Below are positions 15,358 to 22,657 of a stretch of 54,491 bases of DNA, piece after piece. The stretch's first letter is position 1, and each line of letters starts with the position of its first letter. Source of the stretch: Clostridiaceae bacterium (GTDB lineage Bacteria; Bacillota; Clostridia; Oscillospirales; Acutalibacteraceae); the NCBI GenBank assembly GCA_016296885.1, contig JAEDHT010000011.1, positions 1 through 54,491 on the forward strand, in the 5' to 3' direction. The notes beneath the pieces were generated by a model. It was not told the origin of the DNA, made no database searches, and was given only the letters and a program-made list of their open reading frames with translations. A program made the translations under genes and the position numbers.

Positions 15358-17838
15358 AATTAATTCCTTCTTTTCATTATTATATAAGCCTTTGTTATTT
15401 GTTTCGTTTTCCAAATTATCTTGCGAAGATTTCTCATTCAAATTAGTTTGATGCACACCATGTGCTTCTACACCATCTAGAGCTGACTGCAATGTTATTT
15501 GATTTGGTACGTTATCATTTACTGCATCAAGATCTAATGGCATTACATCGTCAAACTCTGTAGATTCAGCTCGCTTACCCTTTGCAGAGGTTATCTCCTT
15601 TGGTTTAAATCTTCTCAGCCTTAAAGCATTGCTAACTACACACACTGACGAAAGGCTCATAGCAAGTGCTGCTAACATAGGACTTAGTAGACCCAATGCA
15701 GCCAGCGGTATACTTACACTATTATAAATCAAAGCCCAAAATAGATTTTGTTTTATATTTTTTATTACAGCCTTGCTTAATGATATAGCTGTTACAGCAT
15801 CCATTAGGTCACTCCTGATAAGAACGATGTCAGCAGACTCAAGAGCAACATCGGTGCCTGCGCCAATGGCTATTCCCACATCAGCGGCTGCAAGTGCCGG
15901 TGCATCGTTTATTCCATCACCTATCATAGCAACAGTTCTGCCATCTCGCTTAGAAGCATTTACTACCTTTTCTTTCTGATAAGGTAGTACATCAGCAACT
16001 ACATCTTTGATTCCCACTATTCTTCTGATTGCCTGAGCAGTCACCTTATTGTCACCGGTGAGCATTATTGTTTCTAATCCCATTCTTTGAAACTGAGTTA
16101 TGGCAGCCCTGCTTGTAGGCTTAACAGTATCAGAAAGTGCGATTATACCTAACATTCTGCTCTCATCACAGTAATAAAGGCAGGTTTTCCCCTCTAGTGC
16201 AAGCTCTTCAGCCAAAGCTTTGAAATTAGTAACATCTATGCCCAGCTTACCCATAAGCTTTACGTTACCACCGTAAAATTTTCTGCCTTCTATTAGAGCG
16301 CAAACTCCCATTCCAGGAATTCTCTCAAAACTTGTAGTCTTAAAAATCGGTATTTTTTTGCTATTTGTATATTCGCACACAGCCTCTGAAAGAGGATGCT
16401 CTGAATTTTTCTCAATTGATGCAGCAAGCGCCAACAAATGATAATCCTTCATAGGGTTTATCGGCCTAACATCGGTAACGCTTGGTTTACCCTCTGTTAT
16501 AGTTCCTGTTTTGTCCACTACTATAGTTTTTATCTTATGAGCAATCTCCAAAGCTTCTGCGCTCTTTATAAGAATTCCATATTCGGCGCCTTTGCCTGTG
16601 CCTACCATAATCGAGGTAGGTGTGGCAAGCCCTAATGCGCATGGGCATGAGATTACAAGCACTGATATTCCGTTTTTAAGAGCAGTAGAAAAGTCTTTTG
16701 ACACTATCATCCAAACCACAGCTGTTATGAGTGCTATCACGATAACAACCGGAACAAAGAAACCCGAAATTTTATCTGCAAGGCGTGCAATCGGTGCCTT
16801 ACCTGCCGACGCTTCTTCAACAAGCCTGATAATATTTGACAGAGTTGTATCTTCGCCAACCCTGGTTGCCTTCATTTTTACAAAACCTGATTTATTTATT
16901 GTTCCACCGGTAAGCTGGTCATCCACTGTTTTATCAACAGGTATACTCTCGCCGGTAATTACAGATTCGTCAACAGAAGCATCACCCTCAATAATAATTC
17001 CATCTACAGGGATCAGCTCCCCTGATTTAACACATACTATATCGCCCACTGCTACTTTTTCTATCGGAACAACAAGCTCATTTTCACCGTTAAGAATGAC
17101 CGCTGTCTTTGGTCTGAGCTCAACAAGTCTTTTTATTGCATCGCCGGTCTTTTCCTTTGATCGTGTTTCGAGAAACTTACCTAAAGTGATAAGTGTAAGG
17201 ATTGTACCTGCACTCTCAAAATACAAATCCATAGATAATTCATGAATAGCATCCAAATTAAAGAGTGTTAGACTATTGCCTATCATAAAGATATTAAAAA
17301 TTCCATAAATTATCGCTGCAGACGCACCTATAGCTATAAGTGAGTCCATATTCGGGTGCCCCTTTATCAGAGATTTAAAACCACCTGTAAAATATTTGCG
17401 ATTAATAACTACTATAGGAAGCACAAGCAAAAATTCAAGAAACGGCATTGCTATTGCATTATTTTCCATAGACATAAACTGCGGCATAGGCACGCCAACC
17501 ATATGTAGCATAGCTATAACAAAAAGCGGAACAGCAAAAATCAAAGAGTATATAAGCCTCTTTTTCATTATTTCAGTTTCGCCTTTTAGACCTTTTTTAT
17601 CCTCTGTCTTGGCTCTAACTCCGGAAAGAGAAGCCTCATATCCTATTTCTGTTACTGCACGGATTATTGTATCATCATTCATACAGCTATCATCATATGC
17701 AACCTTCATAACACCGGTCAGAAGATTTACCTCTGCAGACTGCACACCATCAAGTGCGCTTATCGTAGATTGGATGTGACTAGCACATGAAGCGCATGAC
17801 ATTCCGCCAACATCATATTTCTTAATAGTCAATTTCAT
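15154..17838 (-). CDS. copA: copper-exporting P-type ATPase with C-terminal CopZ-like domain
   Basis: About 894 residues. The N-terminal heavy-metal domain has GMSCASC. P1B-ATPase hallmarks follow: TGE (VITGESIPVD), the CPC copper site in ISCPCALGLATP, DKTGTITEG (phosphorylated Asp), HPLSEAV and GDGINDAPALA. After the last helices comes an acidic linker of about 70 residues and a second heavy-metal domain with GMSCNHC. It exports Cu(I) across the membrane. An ATG 30 nt further upstream falls at the predicted transcript start, so 17838 is preferred, although its AGAGGG is very close; the nearby TTG is a further option. The promoter lies at 17871-17899 with a palindrome in the spacer. An internal ATG at 15357 could release the last domain alone. 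Confidence 0.93.
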   Translation of the reverse strand: MKLTIKKYDVGGMSCASCASHIQSTISALDGVQSAEVNLLTGVMKVAYDDSCMNDDTIIRAVTEIGYEASLSGVRAKTEDKKGLKGETEIMKKRLIYSLIFAVPLFVIAMLHMVGVPMPQFMSMENNAIAMPFLEFLLVLPIVVINRKYFTGGFKSLIKGHPNMDSLIAIGASAAIIYGIFNIFMIGNSLTLFNLDAIHELSMDLYFESAGTILTLITLGKFLETRSKEKTGDAIKRLVELRPKTAVILNGENELVVPIEKVAVGDIVCVKSGELIPVDGIIIEGDASVDESVITGESIPVDKTVDDQLTGGTINKSGFVKMKATRVGEDTTLSNIIRLVEEASAGKAPIARLADKISGFFVPVVIVIALITAVVWMIVSKDFSTALKNGISVLVISCPCALGLATPTSIMVGTGKGAEYGILIKSAEALEIAHKIKTIVVDKTGTITEGKPSVTDVRPINPMKDYHLLALAASIEKNSEHPLSEAVCEYTNSKKIPIFKTTSFERIPGMGVCALIEGRKFYGGNVKLMGKLGIDVTNFKALAEELALEGKTCLYYCDESRMLGIIALSDTVKPTSRAAITQFQRMGLETIMLTGDNKVTAQAIRRIVGIKDVVADVLPYQKEKVVNASKRDGRTVAMIGDGINDAPALAAADVGIAIGAGTDVALESADIVLIRSDLMDAVTAISLSKAVIKNIKQNLFWALIYNSVSIPLAALGLLSPMLAALAMSLSSVCVVSNALRLRRFKPKEITSAKGKRAESTEFDDVMPLDLDAVNDNVPNQITLQSALDGVEAHGVHQTNLNEKSSQDNLENETNNKGLYNNEKKELIMEKKYKLMISGMSCNHCKMTVEKALCSIDGVKAEVNLDEKCAYITAPENVDIIVLKKAVVDCGFDVL

Positions 17839-17870
17839 CCCTCTTTCACATAGAATTGCATAGTACATAT

Positions 17871-17899
17871 ATTATAGTGTGATTTTAATCACAAGTCAA
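17871..17899 (-). promoter_or_regulatory. copA promoter with Crp/Fnr-type palindrome in the spacer
   Basis: On the minus strand: -35 TTGACT (17894-17899), a 17-bp spacer and -10 TATAAT (17871-17876). The spacer holds the inverted repeat TGTGATTAAAATCACA (17878-17893), which matches TGTGA-N6-TCACA, the Crp/Fnr-family consensus. A protein bound there would cover the promoter and repress. It is unlike the usual CopY or CsoR operators. Confidence 0.7.
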
Positions 17900-18000
17900 G
17901 TTATATCTTGTCATTATAATTAAATAAGAAAAGACATTTATTAAAAATGCATTTCATTAAGTATTTTCATATATATGTGTGCTTTTTCTACAAAAAATAA

Positions 18001-18029
18001 TTGACAACAATTTATAAAAATGTTATTAT
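18001..18029 (+). promoter_or_regulatory. serC-serA promoter
   Basis: TTGACA (18001-18006), a 17-bp spacer and TATTAT (18024-18029). Confidence 0.75.
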
Positions 18030-18035
18030 TTGCTT

Positions 18036-18090
18036 GATGAGGGAAATACATATACCCTCCGAAAATACCATTCCGAAGGGAGTTTTTTAA
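18036..18090 (+). promoter_or_regulatory. serC leader with two alternative short helices
   Basis: In the roughly 55-nt leader, GAGGG (18040-18044) can pair with CCCTC (18055-18059). CTCC in the same place can instead pair with GGAG of the ribosome site (GAAGGGAG before the ATG). The two pairings are exclusive, which could control translation. The stems are short, so this is tentative. Confidence 0.3.
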
Positions 18091-19176
18091 ATGGCAAGAG
18101 TATACAACTTTTCGGCAGGTCCATCAGTATTGCCTGAAAAGGTTTTAAAAACAGCTGCTGATGAAATGTTCGATTATAAGGGAAGCGGTCAATCCGTAAT
18201 GGAGATGTCTCACCGTTCTAAGGTGTATGATTCCATCATCAAAGAGGCTGAGAGTTTGCTTCGTGAAATAATGAATATTCCGGATAATTATAAGGTTCTT
18301 TTCCTGCAGGGCGGTGCCTGGTCACAGTTCTCAATGATCCCTATGAATCTTATGACAAAGAGCGGTAAAGCTGATTACGTAGTAACCGGTCAATGGGCTA
18401 ACAAAGCTCAGCAAGAAGCTTCTCGATATGGTGAAGTAAATGTTGTTGCTTCTTCAAAGGACAAGACCTTTAATTATATTCCAAAGCTTGATCCTTCTAA
18501 ATTTACAAAAGATGCAGACTATTTCCACATTTGCATAAATAATACTATCTATGGAACTTGCTATCATGAGCTTCCGGATACAGGTGATGTGCCACTAGTG
18601 GGTGATATTTCATCATGCATTTGCAGTGAGCCAATTGATGTTACAAAGTTTGGTTTGCTATATGCAGGCGCACAAAAGAACCTTGCACCTGCCGGTGTAA
18701 CCATCGTTATTGTCCGTGAGGATCTTATCGGGAATGCTATGGACTTTACACCTACTATGTATAACTATAAAACTCATGCTGATAACGACTCTATGTTTAA
18801 CACACCACCATGCTATACTATCTACGTAATGAAGTTAGTGCTAGAGTGGATTAAAAATGATATTGGCGGTCTTGAAAAAATGAAAGAGAGAAACATAAAG
18901 AAAGCTAATATTCTTTATGATTTCCTTGATAACTCTAAGATGTTCAGAGGAACCGTTGTAAAAGAAGATCGTTCTCTTATGAATGTTCCTTTCGTTACAG
19001 ACAGTGAAGAGTTAAATACAAAATTTATCAAAGAAGCTGAGGCTAATGGCTTTGTAAACCTTAAAGGTCACAGAAGCGTAGGTGGCATGAGAGCATCTAT
19101 CTACAACGCTATGCCTATTGAAGGTGTTGAAAAGCTCGTTGAGTTTATGAGAAAATTTGAAGAGGAAAACAGCTAA
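18091..19176 (+). CDS. serC: phosphoserine aminotransferase
   Basis: 361 residues, a PLP enzyme that converts 3-phosphohydroxypyruvate and glutamate to phosphoserine, the second step of serine synthesis. It begins VYNFSAGPSVLPEKVL, diagnostic for SerC. QGGAWSQFSMIPMNL and the PLP-lysine region YAGAQKNLAPAG are present, and GGMRASIYNAM lies near the end. Normal length. It is followed by serA 44 nt later, matching pathway order. Confidence 0.96.
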   Translation: MARVYNFSAGPSVLPEKVLKTAADEMFDYKGSGQSVMEMSHRSKVYDSIIKEAESLLREIMNIPDNYKVLFLQGGAWSQFSMIPMNLMTKSGKADYVVTGQWANKAQQEASRYGEVNVVASSKDKTFNYIPKLDPSKFTKDADYFHICINNTIYGTCYHELPDTGDVPLVGDISSCICSEPIDVTKFGLLYAGAQKNLAPAGVTIVIVREDLIGNAMDFTPTMYNYKTHADNDSMFNTPPCYTIYVMKLVLEWIKNDIGGLEKMKERNIKKANILYDFLDNSKMFRGTVVKEDRSLMNVPFVTDSEELNTKFIKEAEANGFVNLKGHRSVGGMRASIYNAMPIEGVEKLVEFMRKFEEENS

Positions 19177-19220
19177 TTCAAATCCTGTATATCCAACAAA
19201 ACTAATAAGGAGTGATAAGA

Positions 19221-20345
19221 TTGTATAATATATTATTGCTTAACAAAATCAGTAAAGTAGGCTTAAACTGCTTTACTGATAAATATACATATAGTGAGGA
19301 CATCACTGCACCTGATGCTGTTCTTGTAAGAAGCGCTTCAATGCATGACATGGAGCTTCCTGATAGTCTTCTTGCTATTGCAAGAGCCGGTGCCGGTGTA
19401 AACAATATTCCGCTAGATAAATGTAGCGAAAAGGGCATCTGTGTGTTCAACACACCCGGAGCAAACGCAAACGCCGTTAAAGAGCTTGTTATCTGCTCAT
19501 TGTTTATGAGTAGCCGTAAGGTACTTAAGGGTGCAGAATGGGCTCTCACCTTAAAGGGAAATGGCAGTGAAGTTGGCAAAATGGTAGAAAAAGGAAAGAG
19601 TGCCTTTGCCGGCCCTGAAATCAAAGGCAAGTCGCTTGGTATTGTTGGAATGGGTGCAATAGGAATGCTCGTGGCACACGCCGCTGAAGCACTCGGTATG
19701 AGCATTGTAGCTTATGATCCATTCCTCTCCGAAGAAGGCAAAAAGAAGCTCTCCCCTACCATGAAGTTTACAGATAATCTCGATGAGGTTTATACTGAGT
19801 CTGATTATATCACACTTCATGTTCCGCTCAATGACAGCACAAAGGGCATGGTAAATTCTGAAAGCATATCAAAGATGAGAGATGGCGTAAGAATTCTCAA
19901 TTTCTCAAGAGATGGCCTTGTAAATTCTACTGATATCATTTCTGCACTTGAAAGTGGAAAGATGTCTGCTTATGTTACAGACTTCGTCACAGATGATCTA
20001 ATTGGTATAGATGGCGTAACAGCCTTGCCACACCTTGGTGCATCCACACCGGAATCAGAGGAAAATTGTGCTTTTATGGCAGCAAATCAGGTTATGGATT
20101 ATCTTGAAAACGGAAATATCGTTAATTCTGTTAATCTTCCTAACATTTCTGTAGAGAGAAGTGGCAGACGTGTTTGTGTAATTCACAAAGCTTGTGATAA
20201 GCTAGCAGAGGAGCTTGCAACTCTGGGAAAAGCTACAACACGTGTTCGTAAGGATTACGCTTATACAATTATTGACGACGCTGAGTCAGTTGATGCAGAC
20301 AAGGTTGCATCAATGGACGGAGTTCTCAAGGTAAGAGTATTATAA
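19221..20345 (+). CDS. serA: D-3-phosphoglycerate dehydrogenase
   Basis: About 374 residues, first step of serine synthesis (NAD-dependent oxidation of 3-phosphoglycerate). The Rossmann motif is GKSLGIVGMGAIGMLVAHAA. The active-site region includes LNFSRDGLVN and ALPHLGASTPESEENCA. A short ACT-like C-terminal domain (RRVCVIHKACDKLAEELATL) may bind serine. An in-frame GTG at 19212 overlaps AAGGAG; the TTG at 19221 has proper 8-nt spacing and starts MYNILLLNKI. Confidence 0.93.
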   Translation: MYNILLLNKISKVGLNCFTDKYTYSEDITAPDAVLVRSASMHDMELPDSLLAIARAGAGVNNIPLDKCSEKGICVFNTPGANANAVKELVICSLFMSSRKVLKGAEWALTLKGNGSEVGKMVEKGKSAFAGPEIKGKSLGIVGMGAIGMLVAHAAEALGMSIVAYDPFLSEEGKKKLSPTMKFTDNLDEVYTESDYITLHVPLNDSTKGMVNSESISKMRDGVRILNFSRDGLVNSTDIISALESGKMSAYVTDFVTDDLIGIDGVTALPHLGASTPESEENCAFMAANQVMDYLENGNIVNSVNLPNISVERSGRRVCVIHKACDKLAEELATLGKATTRVRKDYAYTIIDDAESVDADKVASMDGVLKVRVL

Positions 20346-20369
20346 TTAACAAATAAATACAAAAATTTG

Positions 20370-20408
20370 GGCGATATCGGGCTTATATGCTCGGTATCGC
20401 CGTTTTTT
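20370..20408 (+). terminator. serC-serA terminator, between convergent genes
   Basis: The stem GGCGATATCGG/TCGGTATCGCC with an internal mismatch is followed by GTTTTTTCTTTT. It sits between serA and the convergent helicase gene and may serve both. Confidence 0.85.
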
Positions 20409-20411
20409 CTT

Positions 20412-22511
20412 TTATTCTACTTTTATAAGATTAAAACTATATAAACTTTTTATAGATAACTTTTTGGTATCACCCTGCTCAAATCGAACAGTCACAATAT
20501 CACCTGCACGATTGGAAATCACGCCCTTTCCAAAGGTTTTATGGGTAATTATAGCATTTGGTGACATTCTTTTTTCAAATTTTTTATAATCTTGCGCATT
20601 TATATTGCCACCATACCTATTAAAATTAGTGACCGTAGTCCTAGACTGAAATTTCTCGTTGCTTTGAAAAATCTCATCTATAAAAGTTGATTTTTTGTCA
20701 TCATATGATAGCAGAAAAAGTCTGTCTTTTGCTCGTGTCATACCCACATAAAAAAGTCTGCGTTCCTCCTCAAACTGACGCAATTCATCTGAATCTTTGC
20801 ATCTTTTTCTATCAACCACTTTTTCCGGAAACAGGGAATCATACACATCTATTAGATATACGTTATCATACTCAAGACCTTTGCTGGAATGGATTGTGGT
20901 TATAGTAAATTTACATTCTGGATCACGTTCGTTTTCACGAATTATATCACAAAGCTTTTCCAATCGTTTTAGAAAGTCTGCCACATTTTGTTCCTGCTTA
21001 CCAAGTGCTCTTAAAATATTAATTTTGTTTACACCAAAGCGCATTTTGTACATATACTCCCCATAGCCCATTGATGAACAAATCCTACTAATTGCACTAT
21101 CTGCACGGTCCGTCACAATTTTCCGAAAACTAGCCATAGACTCTCTACATTTTATGTATACACTATCAGAAATCGAATCTATCTGACTAACTGCATCGAG
21201 TATCGGTATTTTTTTAAAAGTACTTATCTTGCAAGCGTTTATCGCATTTTGCTTTGTAAGATAAAGATTGAGCTTATAATATATTCGCATAAAAATCTCA
21301 GTATCATATGGATTAAGTGAAAATCTAATAATATCAATTACATCCTGCACTGCTCTGTTGGTAAAAAATGTTGTATCTGAAATTTTGATATCATATGGTA
21401 TCTTTTTGCGTTCAAGAAGGTCAATTATTGGCAAAGCACATTCATTATCTCTATATAAAATAGCCGTTTTGCTCTTGCAATCAGATGCCAACGATACGAG
21501 ATATTCATACTGCGACAGCTGGTTTTTCAGCCTTATTTTTTGCACATCATCGCCGCTAGGTCTGGTTGCTTTCATAGTTTTATCATAGCGAAATTCGTTC
21601 TCTTTTATATATTTATCTGCCGTGTGGACAATGTTTGCAGTAGAACGATAGTTATTTTCAAGAATCAGGATTTTGGCATCGTTATATGTCTTTTTGAAAT
21701 CCATTAACGCCTCAGGATATGCCGCTCTAAATCCATATATACTTTGATCCTCATCACCAACCATAAAGACGTTTTGATATTTTTTAGCTAATAGCGAAAC
21801 GATATTATGTTGTATTTTTGATGTATCCTGAGCCTCATCCACACAGATATATTTAAACTTTTCCTGATAATAATTCAAAATTTGAGGATATCGCTTCAAA
21901 ATCTGAAACGCATAGATCATCTGGTCATCATAATCCATTTTTTTCTGCTTTTTAAGCTCTTTATTATAGCTCTTGTACATATCGTAAAAAGGATAAGAGG
22001 CTTCATCCATATTTTTTATTTCTTCATCATCAAGAAGCATATTTTTAGCATATGTTATTTTAGTGCTTAGCTCCTTAATACTGTTTTCAGTGGGAAATTC
22101 CTTAACATACTCCTTATATATGGGCGCAAGAATAGAGTAACTTTCTTTTTCATCTGTTATCAGCTCAAATGCTTTTCTGCCCAGAATTTTCTCATAATAT
22201 AATATGACCTTTGCACAAAAACCATTTATCGTTCTGAACTCCAGTCTATTACTATATTCATTACCAAAAAAACCGGCATAACGATTTTTCATATCTATTG
22301 TAGCTGCCACTGTATATGTCATTGTAAGTATGTTTTCGGGTAGTATATGTTTGCAATACAACATATAGCCCAATCGAGTAACCAAAACTGTGGTTTTTCC
22401 ACTGCCGGGTACAGCAAGCAATAGCACAGGCCCTTCAGTTGCCTGCACCGCTACATTCTGATTATCATCAAGTCTAATATTAAATTTGGTGATAAATTCT
22501 TCAAAAGTCAT
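20412..22511 (-). CDS. UvrD/PcrA-like superfamily 1 DNA helicase
   Basis: About 699 residues. Helicase motifs in order: LAVPGSGKTT (Walker A, residues 33-41), MTYTVAA, YICVDEAQDTS (Walker B), GDEDQSIYGFRAA, NNYRST, TIHSSKGLEYDNVYLID and FYVGMTRAKDRLFL. The C-terminus has an SH3-like tail (ITHKTFGKGVISNRAGDIVTVRFE) like that of PcrA. A 3'-5' DNA translocase for repair or replication restart. An in-frame TTG at 22526 exists; the ATG at 22511 starts the conserved MTFEEF. It stands alone between convergent serA and an upstream terminator. Confidence 0.88.
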   Translation of the reverse strand: MTFEEFITKFNIRLDDNQNVAVQATEGPVLLLAVPGSGKTTVLVTRLGYMLYCKHILPENILTMTYTVAATIDMKNRYAGFFGNEYSNRLEFRTINGFCAKVILYYEKILGRKAFELITDEKESYSILAPIYKEYVKEFPTENSIKELSTKITYAKNMLLDDEEIKNMDEASYPFYDMYKSYNKELKKQKKMDYDDQMIYAFQILKRYPQILNYYQEKFKYICVDEAQDTSKIQHNIVSLLAKKYQNVFMVGDEDQSIYGFRAAYPEALMDFKKTYNDAKILILENNYRSTANIVHTADKYIKENEFRYDKTMKATRPSGDDVQKIRLKNQLSQYEYLVSLASDCKSKTAILYRDNECALPIIDLLERKKIPYDIKISDTTFFTNRAVQDVIDIIRFSLNPYDTEIFMRIYYKLNLYLTKQNAINACKISTFKKIPILDAVSQIDSISDSVYIKCRESMASFRKIVTDRADSAISRICSSMGYGEYMYKMRFGVNKINILRALGKQEQNVADFLKRLEKLCDIIRENERDPECKFTITTIHSSKGLEYDNVYLIDVYDSLFPEKVVDRKRCKDSDELRQFEEERRLFYVGMTRAKDRLFLLSYDDKKSTFIDEIFQSNEKFQSRTTVTNFNRYGGNINAQDYKKFEKRMSPNAIITHKTFGKGVISNRAGDIVTVRFEQGDTKKLSIKSLYSFNLIKVE

Positions 22512-22596
22512 CCCTAATAGCCCCAAATTTTAAAAGTAATAGTTTTTCGATATTTTAACATAAAATCAGTATTTCTTCAAGCTTGACAAAACAATA

Positions 22597-22622
22597 GTGG
22601 GTTGGGACGAATCCCAACCCAC
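22597..22622 (-). terminator. terminator of the LRR/vWA surface protein gene
   Basis: A perfect 11-bp stem, GTGGGTTGGGA/TCCCAACCCAC, with a TTCG loop on the minus strand. The following T-run is weak (TATTGTTTT). Confidence 0.8.
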
Positions 22623-22657
22623 AAATTTCTCTTAATTGCTTAGAAATAAATCAGAGA

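Noticed and set aside
16592..17245. 217-codon plus-strand open frame, rich in Ser, Thr, Ile and Pro
   Set aside because: It mirrors the copA coding strand; the composition is that of an antisense shadow.
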